From Perca fluviatilis (lineage: Eukaryota > Chordata > Actinopteri > Perciformes > Percidae): 64,000 nt of DNA. Of this stretch, positions 21,707-32,411 are shown piece by piece. Under the pieces are notes generated by a model. It was not told the origin of the DNA, made no database searches, and saw only the letters and a list, made by a program, of their open reading frames with translations. The stretch lies in NCBI RefSeq assembly GCF_010015445.1, contig NC_053127.1, forward strand, positions 11,638,776 to 11,702,775, in the 5' to 3' direction. Each line of letters begins with the position of its first letter. Position 1 is the stretch's first letter. Made by a program: the position numbers and the translations under genes.

Positions 21707-23419
21707 CCAGGGGTCTCATTTATAAACGTGGCGTACGCACAAAACGGGGCTGAAAACGTGCGTACGCCACTTCCCATGCAAAGGTTTTGATTTATAAAAA
21801 AAAAAAAAACTTGACGGGAGAATGTGCGGTACTCCACGCAAACTCTGACCCATGTGTACGCACATTTTGGAGACATAATAGGAATTGGCGACGCAGATGC
21901 TGAGATGGTGAACTGAAGTCAGACTGCAGAAAGTAGCTGTGGGAATAAGGGTTAGGCTACTCTTAATATGTTTAAGTATTGATGCCTCACGCACATTTAT
22001 TCACACCATATGAAGATTAAATCCAGCAGTGTTATTTGCGCTTGTACTGAGTGATAATTGCTCCATAAACACCTCAAACTCAAATCTTAAATAAAAACTC
22101 ATTGTTAATATTTAATCAGCGCTGTCTCGCCGCCACATTGTCTGCTACGGAGCGCAGGAGGAGGAGATGGCCTGACTGCATGGAATACAGAATAGCATCA
22201 AATACCCTAGCATTAGATAACTGCAGAACACAGTGTAAATAACTAAATATCTGTCTTTAAAACTGTGCATATATCATCAAATGTCAAAGTCTGGAAATAC
22301 AGCCGTTAAGCTCTCGCGCAATCGTTACGCTCTATGTCCTTGTTATCGATCTAAAATGTAATACTGTTCATAACAAACCCTGCATGAAGAAAAGTGTGAT
22401 TGCCTATTACATTTCGATTTCAAATTGTATCTCGGGGTGGGGGATACCACTAGTTGATGCTGTGATTTTGGCAAGGTGTTAACAATCACAAATTGTTGTA
22501 GGCTAAACATATAAATACTGCGGTGACCCCGTGCGTAATGCTGCATGATGGCACTGCTGGCCCTACAGGAGGACAGCAATGGAAGAATCAGGAGAGAAAG
22601 AGACTTCAGGGACCATGACGATGACTGGCTCATATGCCGATTTAAATTCCCTAATATAGCTGTAATAGTAATATAGCTGCGCTCTTGGATCTATGTACTG
22701 AATTGGGTCCAGTAGAGAGGACAACGCGCCGGAACCGTACCATCCCGGTCCAAATACAGGTCCTCGTCACTCTGGGGGAAACCGGCTGTTTCCAGAGGGA
22801 AATGTCAGACAGCTAAGTGTTTTTTTAAATAAATATTATATATAATCTTCAACTTCATCACTAAGGCTTGTTTGGATATAATATAGTTCTGTTAAATCTT
22901 ATTATATACGTCTGGTATATCGAAGCTATCCCCGAGTGCTGTAATGCCTGCCGTTTTGAAAGATTTCATTAATAAAAGGTAGTCTATAGATCAGGTTTCC
23001 CTACACTGTGCGACAACAGGCCGAAATTATAATTCAATTGGCAGCAATTCCCGAGCGTCTGAGAGGTTTATTTATTAATTTATTTATTTTCTCCGCCAGT
23101 CGTCATGATTCGGCATGATTCGGTGTAACGAAAGAGCTGCCAGGCTCATTAACCTACTTATCAGCATTCACGAGGTGCTTTGCATTGACTATTTATGGTT
23201 AAAAATGGCCGTGTACAGGGCGGGATAAGAGGCTGATCCACGTACGCACACTTGTAGTCAATCTGTGATTTATAAAGGGAACATTGCTTACAGGTGTGCG
23301 TACACACTGCTTTATAAATCTGACTTTTTTTCGGCGTACGCCATTTTAGGCTTTTGGGCGTATGTACATACGTAACATAGTAAGGATCCTACACACAGTT
23401 TTATAAATGAGACCCCTGG
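21707..23419 (+). mobile_element. decayed PIF/Harbinger-type transposon
   Basis: Ends are CCAGGGGTCTCATTTATAAA at 21707 and its perfect reverse complement ending at 23419. The 1713-bp interior keeps remnants of a HARBI1-like transposase N-terminus (22548-22816). GTACGC/GCGTAC words are frequent near both ends (21735-21775 and 23240-23350), suggesting subterminal binding sites. A target-site duplication could not be confirmed. Most of the transposase is deleted, so the element is non-autonomous. Confidence 0.87.
22548..22816 (+). pseudogene. HARBI1-like transposase N-terminal remnant
   Basis: From ATG 22548: MALLALQEDSNGRIRRERDF then RDHDDDWLICRFKFP, the conserved start of PIF/Harbinger transposases, to a stop at 22674-22676. 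After a frameshift, 22688-22813 reads DLCTELGPVERTTRRNRTIP, VQIQVLVTLG and, after loss of a few residues, ETGCFQREMSDS before TAA at 22814-22816. The catalytic DDE domain, expected further downstream in about 350 residues, is absent. The match is to motifs I know from fish HARBI1-like proteins; it was not checked by search. Transposon-borne rather than the host HARBI1 gene, because it lies between inverted repeats. Confidence 0.82.
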
Positions 23420-25244
23420 TGTGTATCAACTGAGTACTCTAATGCCTACTTATAATAGACGCAACCAGATGGTGCAACAGTGCAGTCAGATTGACAGTAT
23501 GTCATTTCTCCCCCTCCCAACAGTAAGGGGACAAATGTGCTCCTGGCTTTTGGTTTGCACTGATGTACAACACAGAATATGATAATGTAGGTGGTTTACT
23601 CATCTCAATCAGGGCTTCCCAGATACATTTAAAACTGAGACAAATCAACGAGGGGAAGGAAGGGACGGAGTTTGGGAAATAGCGACCGCAAAGCTTGTGT
23701 AGCCTGCGGGACGGATGAACAGCTAGATAGGTTGAAGGTTTGTGGAAATGTGGCCAGAACTGCAGAGGCTAATTTGTCTTCCACGACAAACCATAACCAT
23801 ATGGACCAAAACATACGTGTGTGTGTGTGTAAAAAAAGTCCCTCTGGCAAGATAACATCCTGTGGGATGCAATTTCCATCCAAATTTTCGCCGTGCAGTT
23901 TCAGAGCCAGCCCTGTTTCCTACAGACTAAGTTTAAACACTACTGACTAAGTGCAACAGAGTAATTGGCAGGTAATGACAATGAGACATGACTTTTTATG
24001 TAACGGGACATTAAAAGAAAGTTGCTCTTACATAAACTCAGGATTAAAGTTAGTGGAAATGGGTCCTTATTATTTCTACCCAGAGTAGTGTAAAACACTA
24101 CAGTAATGACCTGATACAACATATGTTGGCTGTATCAAGAATACTAGGATCACTTCAGCACTTCAGTCTATTTCTGCAGGCAGACTTCAGCCGAGAAACA
24201 AGTTTTCCAAGAAAAAAAAAAGAAAAAAATCGATGCCGTTTCCCCAGGGACGAACAACCTCCTGCCTTTTATATCCACTGTGCAGATCTTATGACTCAGA
24301 CTTACTACTGATTAACTTCTGTTGCATCTCTTTTACTCTACTCATCTGACCTTTTGAGGAGAATACTTTGACATATACTGGTGGCGGGTCAGCTCGGTGT
24401 AGGGTGGGACCTCTCCCACGAAGACACCCGGATGGCAGCTCCGGCCATTTTACAGCACCCCTCTCCCCGGATTTCTTCACTTTTTTTATTTGATTGAAAA
24501 AATTTAAGTAATGCTTATTTTAAAAACCTGTGTGCAATTTTGGCTTGGTACGCAACACTTATAAATAGAATAAATTAACATTGTTTCAAAAATTATTGAG
24601 AGTACTTTTAGGCATTATGTGCAATATCTGTATTTTCACACTTTGTTGTTCCAAATCATTTTTCCAATAGTTTTTCTATAGTATGCTACCTAAATATAAA
24701 TAAATGTGTATTTTTTTCTTTGAAAATCCCCTGAATTATCGTGTGCAACAAAATGCTAATAGGAATTGCTACTTTCCTAAGACATCAATATGTTTGATGT
24801 GCCAGCCATATCAGCAGAAAGCCAAAGTACCTTCTAAAAGATAATGTTGATGGAAAAGCCTCAACCTCATTATATTCCTTAATTTGATCTGATTTTTGGA
24901 TATAACACCATCGTGGAAAGTCCTTAAAGCTGGCACTTGATGAATCCCATCATGCATTTCACAGAAAATGATGAGACATATGGGAGATAATTAAAGCTGG
25001 CAGTCATAAATCCAGGTGCACCAATTAGCAGTTGATAAACATAAGATCATTTATTTCCAAGTGTGTGCATGAAGGAGGTCCCTCAAATCGCATGTTGCCA
25101 TTAATGATCTACTGCATTTTCTTTAATTCCATTTCAAGTTTGAATCAATGAACACCAATTTCATCTTGGCACTCTAAAAACTTTAAATCACATGGCTCAA
25201 ATGTATGTCATTTTAGAGAGCAGCGTATGTCATCACAGATGCCT
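23420..25244. other. noncoding sequence without recognised genes
   Basis: Short frames of 60-90 codons overlap on both strands and carry no motif. About 24890-25190 contains several ATTAA/TTAAT words in moderate-complexity sequence and could be conserved noncoding DNA, but nothing proves it. Confidence 0.4.
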
Positions 25245-25556
25245 CTGTCTGCTCCCTTTTGGTGCCCACGTTAACCAATTTGACTGTTCAGACAGACAGC
25301 CAGCCAGGATGCGCCGCGGCATGGAGCTCCCCGGTCGGCTTGCAATCTGCCGCGAAATTTTGGCGTCTGGTCCATTTTCCCCTGCGCACCGCGAGCAGAT
25401 CAGGCAAGAAAACACACTCACAAAATAAATAAATAAATAAATAAATAGGATAGCCTGCCCTATATGATAGCTATATGATATAAATTACTGTATCTAATTG
25501 TGCTTGGCCACTCAGAGGCTGCTTCTGGGCCGGATGTGGCCCGCGGGCCACCAATT
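25245..25556 (+). repeat. dispersed repeat, copy 2 (hAT-like remnant) with AAAT microsatellite
   Basis: Second copy of the repeat at 6601-6865, with an (AAAT)n stretch at 25422-25448 that copy 1 lacks. It ends GCTTCTGGGCCGGATGTGGC then CCGCGGGCC and CAATTGA. The short frames on both strands here have no motif. Confidence 0.62.
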
Positions 25557-26094
25557 GACTGGGCCGAATACACGACAACCTGCCATCACTCATCCTGCAG
25601 GAGCTGTGTGTCTCTCTGCTGGTGACACCAACCATCCAGCCTAGAGGAAAAAGGTTCACAGCAAAGTCACATCATGCTCACACTGCTCCTGGCACGTGGC
25701 CCCATCTGCAAACATCACCCCACGAATGCATACACTTGAAAACACAAACAGACTACTGCAGAGACCTTGCCAAACAGCAGTTGAAGCTGGAGACAGGAGA
25801 CAACTTTTCTACGAAGCTTTATTATTCATGCACTGGCCAAATGAGCTAAAAGATAAGTGGCCAGCTGCGAAAATAGGATTTTGATTTTCCGACCACTTAA
25901 TGGTTATTATCCTGACACACCATCCAAATACACGGGTTGTAGCCGACCAGATTCAGGCAACAGAAAACTCAGCAGAAGTGCTGGTGTTCATATTCATTTA
26001 AATAATCTTGAATGGTATAGAGAACCAAAACACCACCACTGAGAGTCAGGTCTACTTCTCTGCAGGAGTGTCGCCCAATTGGCAAGGTACATAG
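25557..26094. other. noncoding sequence without recognised features
   Basis: Several overlapping 60-75 codon plus-strand frames at 25622-26042 show no domain or splice support. No transposon end was recognised. Confidence 0.35.
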
Positions 26095-26342
26095 TTGATT
26101 TCTCGCATAAAAAAAAGTCTCCGAAGGGAATTTAGTGATGAAATAGCAGACGAACACGAACAGACAAAGTTGTTGGCCACAACAGCAATCCATTGGTGTT
26201 GCGATTGTTGCGGCGCTTTGCACACCAACACACTTGACTTTGAATTTCTGATTGGGCGAGCCAGCTGTCAACATCGGCAGGCCCAGGCCGCCCCTGTCAG
26301 CCATCACGATGGACGATAATATCATCCATCGGCACAACCCTA
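26095..26342. repeat. composite repeat fragment: piece of the TTAA element plus a hAT-like end
   Basis: GATTTCTCGCATAAAAAAA followed by GTCTC.GAAG.GAATTTAGT at about 26098-26138 matches 12889-12930 inside the TTAA element. The block 26300-26342 reads CACGATGGACGATAATATCA then TCCATCGGCACAACCCTA, the inverse of a TAGGGTTGTGCCGAT-type terminus common in fish hAT elements. Confidence 0.6.
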
Positions 26343-27933
26343 GTTATTGAGGCCTGACATTTGAACAGCACTGCTGCTTGCACTCCTCTGCTTACGTCAC
26401 ACATTCCCATCAGATTATAACTGATTCGTCTCTACTTTTCCCGGCTGGTAAAACCTCAGAAAGTTCTTTTGTCAAGCAAATCTACATTGTGGTCAATCAA
26501 TGATTGTCTCTTAATGAGCTTCTTGACTCGTGGTCAGTTTAGTTGCTAGATTAAGGTCTGAACAGTTGAGGCTCTGTTCTGGTTGCTGAAGGTTATGCTG
26601 AGGTTACATTCCATAAATGTAATCAATTTCTCTGGCGTAAGTGGGGGCAGCACAAATCCATATAATAAAACTGTGGGAAAATTGGCATTGGCAATGACAG
26701 AAATGTTGGTAACTGGACAGAAAATGGGTAATAATACAAAAACATCTAAGAAGTTAAGTCCCTTTCCCCTAAATTCCTACAGTTGTAACGATTAAAATGG
26801 AACAAGGTCAGAGGCCCTGACATCACAGCACGTTTGAAAATCCATAAAAATAGAGCAACACTCGCACTCCCCTTCAATCCTCAAATGTTTGGGGCAGTCA
26901 ATCACCCAGAACATACAATTTGATCAGTTAACAGGCTCACCTCTGGCGTGTTTAAACAAAGGGACTTGAGTACCGCCATGAAAAATGACTTCTTCAACAG
27001 TGTAGAACGTCAGTGAAATCGTGAGGCGGATGAACCTTGCTCTTTGCTCCTTGTTTGATATCCCAGGGGGTCAGAGTGCTTGCTTCAGGGAGTTGGACCT
27101 CATCATCATTCATCAAGGATCATGCTTACCTCCACTTGTAGCATAGGGCTGTCAGATCCCCACACTTCTTAACAGAACAACAAAGCTCATAATGTCACCT
27201 GTTCTTGCTCAGTTGGATTTTGGAGCAAAAAGTTGTATTACCATCTTCTCGTACATGGGTAAAGCCATAGCTCAATAGGAACTTTTCCTCACGGAGGAGG
27301 AAGATGGTTGGGTAAGCAAATCAATCTATTCTGTCAAAGAAAGAAGATATTCTTTTGTGAGTTGAAGTATAAAAATAACAATTAATAAAGTATTAAACTC
27401 CAAAGCAAACACTAGCTCAACATATTAATCTTTATTCATATGCCATAGATTATATTTTATTAGACTCGCAGTTCTGAACAAGGCTTTGAAACTTGTCTTT
27501 CAGGTTTGTAAAACTATGGAAGTAAATGAAGATGATCATTTGTAGATTCACATATTTGTAGCTTGCGTTTATGTAGTCTCTACTCCTTTGAATCTAGAAG
27601 TCTCAATGGCTTTAGTCTGTAAGAAAAACCAAACGCACCACTGACAACTTCTCCAACAGTGAGGACAGTGGGGAACAGACGGCTGACTTTCACACTTTGG
27701 AATCATCAAGCCCCAGAAAGCGCAGTGGGATAAAAGCCCTTTATACACGACTCTGAGGGTGTAAATACAACATTATACCAACAGTGGGTGTCATTCATGA
27801 TATTATACACCTCCTCTCTGCCAAGTCACAATGGCTGAAAACCTTGTACGAACCTTGAATCCATGGCAGCTATAGGTCCTTGTTGCAGGTCGTGATATGC
27901 CACACTGAAAGCTACATCATCACCAATGATAAC
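26343..27933. other. noncoding sequence without recognised features
   Basis: No exon, RNA gene or transposon end could be supported in this interval. Confidence 0.4.
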
Positions 27934-28672
27934 TTTTGGCGTTTTCACACCTGTAGTTCGTTTGCTTTGGTCCGAATCAGTTGGTGAGTTAGTAAACTTC
28001 GAGTGATTTGCCCTCGGTTTGGTTTGGTTTCACACCTGGAAAAATCCAAGCGTACCAAATTGAGTCATTACAAATCAGGCAAGAACGTCCAGCCCTCTTA
28101 TTGGTCGGATGTGTGTGGGGGCGGGAGCAAGAAAGTAAATACAGGAAGAAGGTCCTGTGTTCTGGTCTAGCGGTCAAACCAGCTCATTTCATTAAAATTA
28201 TCAGACAGACATTGTTTCGCAAGAGACGTTACTACATCGGCTCTGGTCACCGAGACTTCGCTCTGCTCTCTGCTCTGTCTCCAACTTAAGCGGCGGGTGG
28301 TTTGACCACGGAGATACGAGTGACGGACGGCGAGCTTGACCGCAGTCTAGTTCTGTGAGAGAAACATTGAAGCTGCTACAGTTTGCTGCATCACAGATTG
28401 CTAAACACACCTGACTACAGGAGACATTCAATTCAGCGTTCGAGTACGGATCACGTTCTCACCACAAACGAACCGCTCCAGAGTTCGATTGAAAGCGCAC
28501 AGAGACCACCTCTTCAAGCAGGTCTCGGTACGCTTGTTTGGTCCGCTTTTGGTGCGCACCAGAGTTTGATTGCCACGTTCTCACCTGCCCAAACGAACCG
28601 CACCAGCGGGGCAAACAAACTCTAGTTCGATTCAACCGAACTAAAGGCTGTCGGTGTGAAAACACCCTAAAA
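27934..28672. mobile_element. 739-bp MITE with (GTGTTTTCACACC)-type inverted repeats
   Basis: Left end TTTTGGCGTTTTCACACC (27934) and right end GGTGTGAAAACACCCTAAAA (to 28672) are inverted with few mismatches; subterminal AGTTCG words (27955, 28624) are also inverted. The interior is GC-richer, with opposing open frames at 28008-28680 that have no motif. This is a non-autonomous DNA transposon; a Harbinger-like source is possible but unproven. Confidence 0.8.
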
Positions 28673-29360
28673 TGATTCAAAACTCCACTCCAGATACAGC
28701 TACACTTTTTAATTCACTCCCATCACTGCTTATCTCAGCAAAATAAGCCAGTTTCAACATCACACTGGCAGAAGGATAAAACCACCAAAGGACTACCAAA
28801 ATGGACTCGTGTGAATCAATACTTGCAGTACACATAACCTTAAAAAAAAACAAAAAAGAAAAACACCAAAAAGCAGGAAGTTATAAAAGGCGAGCAGAAA
28901 CTACAAATGCAGCATGTCTCCCAAAATAACCAATGTGTTTGGTGGAGTGTGTAGAAAATGGTGTCCCTAAATGTTAGATCAGCGTCAAAAAAAATAAATT
29001 GTAACATCCCTTTTGCAAATAGCAAGCGCAAGTCTTAGAGATGTCATTTCCTTGAAGTGCAATCAGTGGCGTCAAAGATGCATGACATACAAACATATGC
29101 TGTGGCACCCCACCTTAGGCCAATCAGCGCAACTTGGAAATGCAACTGCGTGTAACAGACGGACAGCCAGATGAATAAATAGACTGACGACAGCAGGACA
29201 GATCGGGGTCAGCTCATACCAACCCCCAGTTTCACGGTGTGAACAAAAGTGCTATCATGTTAACAGTTTCCGTAAAAGGCCATGCATATTGCACCATAAT
29301 CACCATAAAAGACAAAAATCAGTTTGTGGAAAGGGGTAGAACTTTGATTTACTAGGGTGT
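28673..29360. other. noncoding sequence without recognised features
   Basis: AT-rich with A-runs (28843-28862). No gene or repeat boundary was recognised. Confidence 0.4.
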
Positions 29361-29759
29361 TGTCTCACTTTGCCAGACCATCCACACGCTGCGGAGTGGA
29401 GGAGGGTCTGGCTAGTCCACATAGCATTCCGGGATGGGAGAAAAACACGCTCTGGTTTGTTGGCATTTCTTTAAACCAATGACAATCGTCATGGGCGGCG
29501 CTAAGCTCCACGCAGAGCCACTGTAAAATAATCGTGCAAGAGAAAACTCAGATTGGACAGATAGTCTAGCTAGCTGTCTGGATTTACCCTGCAGAGATCT
29601 GAGGAGCAGTTAACCATAGTCCTCAGAAATCCACCGAAGTTTAACATTCCAACACAAAGAAAGAGGAAGGAAACGGACATCGGCGAAAAAACATATCCAT
29701 CAGAATTTCCTGCGGTACCGGAGCAATCCCGGAAGTGAAACGTCAAGGATATAGACTCA
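29361..29759 (+). mobile_element. MITE family C, copy 1
   Basis: Same family and orientation as 58734-59190. Shared words in order: TTTGCCAGACC/ATTGCCAGACC, GGGTCTGGCTAGTCCACA, GGGATGGGAGAAAAACACGC (first copy), CTAGCTAGCTGTCTGGATTT, ACCCTGCAGAG, TAACCATAGTCCTCA, TTCCAACACAAAGAAAG, GAGCAATCCCGGAAGTG and GGATATAGACT. This copy lacks about 70 bp present in copy 2. Confidence 0.8.
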
Positions 29760-31307
29760 CCGGGGTGTGACATGGCTCAATCACATTAGTATCTTGTTAT
29801 CAAGACATTGTCAAAAAAAAAAAAAACACTGCTCCAAACCAACACACTGACACTCATTGAAAATCAAGTAGGTAAACATTCTCATTTCTTAGAAAATTAT
29901 TTAAAACCCCAAGTGAACTTTGAAGACACACTGTCACCTCATCAGAATCTTGACAAAGAAATTGAGCTATTTAAAACATGAAAAGAGAACAGCAAGTCAC
30001 TGGTCTCCACCACCTTGTTTATCACCCTATCAAGTATTTCCAAGGATCCCTGCACTGCCTGCTCCTTTATTGGATACCATGCAATAGTTATAAACTGCCA
30101 GCTCATGATAAAATCCAAACTGGAGAAGGCAGTCATTGAAAATGTGACATAAACAAGCCAGTTAAGTTTGCATATTGGTAAAATGTCTTTAATAACGAAT
30201 CCGTATGCGGGAACAATGTATGTTCCAGTACATTTTTTCTCTTTTGAAGTTTTCTTATATGAAATACCTTTTTTTAGAATTAGATTTTCTCTCCATTTTT
30301 AACAGGTCATGTAGAATACGGTCAGATTTGACCAGGATACCCACTCTTTAGACATCAGGTCAAAGCAGCAAGGTAGCACTTTGCAGAAGGGCCGTTCAAC
30401 TTTCCTTAGGTAGATTTGATTGCAAATGCACATCATAGGTTTTCTTGCTGCGTCATCAGTCACCATTAATCACCAGCAAGGAAACAGAGCTCTTAGTTAT
30501 GTCCAAGTCAAGAGGTGGGCTGACCTATCAGTGCTGTCCAACTTGCATTAGACTAATCTGAGAGTACAATTAAGACTGCCTTAACTTTATAGACCAGTCT
30601 TACATGTAATGCAGCCAGACCCTGGTCATTCACTGATGTTAGCAGCACACCTACTCTGCACCTCAGGCCAGTCCACATTATGTCAGTGTGCCTAAAGACG
30701 TGTAACTGTGTAACTGTTTCCTGCCCTGTGTGCATCAGACCAATTAATCAAGAGATACGATTTTCAGTCTGGACATCTGGCATTAATGCCCAATTACAGG
30801 AATTATCCTCATAACTGGTCAGCAAAGTAACCCCCCAGTTTAGCAATCATCACACAGATTCTGAAGGTGGTTGGAATTAGCATTTTGAGGCAGCTGCATG
30901 AACAAATGATTGGGTTAATAAAGAGCATGATGATTAGTGATTGACTCATGTATGAGTAAGGGAGGATGAGTGGTAGCATTTGGCTTGCTTTATATTGCAA
31001 ATTAACATATTGTACACTCAGAAATCAAAACTGTCTTTGTTGGACTCATTCATTATCATATTCATCTATATATTGGGCCAATATATTCTTTGTCCATGGG
31101 CAAGATGCCAGTGTTGGCCTAACATGAGAATGGTTGGCCATAAGCAAAACAGCAAATATTTCTCATCATACCAATACTGGCCTAACTTTGGCTTTTTATT
31201 TAGATAATGTAGTCCGTCTTTGAGCCACCTGCCCAGAGACTGCAGAAGAACTCCCTTCTAATTATAAGGCAGTTACTAATAGTCTGCTCTTCCTGTTAAA
31301 TGGATAG

Positions 31308-31312
<5 letters not shown>
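29760..31312. other. noncoding sequence, possible conserved element near 30735-30965
   Basis: No exon was found. The stretch 30735-30965 is dense in homeodomain-type ATTA/TAAT cores (CCAATTAATCAAG, GGCATTAATGCCCAATTAC, GGAATTAGC, GATTGGGTTAATAAAG). A TTGGCC-rich block at 31070-31200 resembles a dispersed fish repeat. Confidence 0.4.

Positions 31313-31351
<39 letters not shown>
31313..31351. repeat. (CA)n microsatellite
   Basis: Uninterrupted CA dinucleotides, about 19 units. Confidence 0.97.
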
Positions 31352-31353
<2 letters not shown>

Positions 31354-32409
31354 TCTATAAAAGGCTCTAACCCAAGCCATTAGATGTTGCCCTATATATA
31401 CACACACTATTTTTCTATTCAGTCTGATACAAAGCAAACCTCCAACATCCAATAAAATGGATTTCAAGTATTTCAGAATTAGAGTAATGAAGTCTATGTA
31501 AAACTTTTAATTGTGTGAACTGTTATCTGCTACTGATAGACTTGTGCATTTAGGCCAAACTCTATTCCCTCCTCCTCAGAGATCTCTATGACTAATTCAT
31601 TATTCTAAGCCTCTAAGGATGGCACTCAAAAGCTGTGTGATCAGTGAGAGCAGATACAAAGAATGTGGAACTTTATCATTCTTAGTTCAATTTACTCTGG
31701 ATTTACCAATCTGTTTTCCCCCCCATTGTGTAATTTAATGTGAAAAACAAACACTGGCACTGTTAAATCTATAGGTGAATGCAGCACTAAACTGCATCCT
31801 AAACGTTCTCAGCCTCCACCTCATCTTTATCCAAGACTGGGATGGTAGCAGCCAAGACTCAGTCACCTCTCCTCATATCCAAGGCTTTAAAAGGTCGATA
31901 ATAAAAGTGTAATAAATATTTCACATCTGTAAGAGTGTACTGCATGAAGAAATGTATCTCGATTATAACCAAAAAGGTATGTAGTTTATTTTACGCTTCC
32001 TAATTAATTACAAATCAAACAGAGTCCAAAAAAGAAATAAGATTTCCCAGCCCCATGGCACAAAAAAACTTTTAATCTATCTGGGGAGGTTGATAGGGTT
32101 TTAATACCAATGACTCAATTACTCTGCCAGCAGCGGAGATTGGTAAAAAGGAAGGGCAGAAAAGTTCAGTGTGGGAGCGATTTAGTAAAGTACTTAACCA
32201 TGACGATTGAAGTACTGGGTATGTCATATGCAACAGCTATGAAGTGCTGTATGTATAGGATTATATATCCCACAGGGACCAGTAAAGGTGGAGTCTCCAT
32301 GCTGGTGCATGTCTCTAAATTGGGGAAGATGCCTCTCAGGTGGGTGGCGGGTGGATGATTTCTGCGCACATGCGGATTACGTCAGAGCTCATCCCGCATC
32401 TCTAATACA
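31352..32409. other. noncoding sequence without recognised features
   Basis: No exon, RNA gene or repeat end was recognised. Opposed 67-82 codon frames at 32110-32369 overlap and lack motifs. Confidence 0.4.
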
Positions 32410-32411
32410 TA

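Noticed and set aside
22548..22816. Host HARBI1 gene or domesticated transposase
   Set aside because: Frameshifted, lacks the catalytic domain, and is enclosed by transposon inverted repeats.
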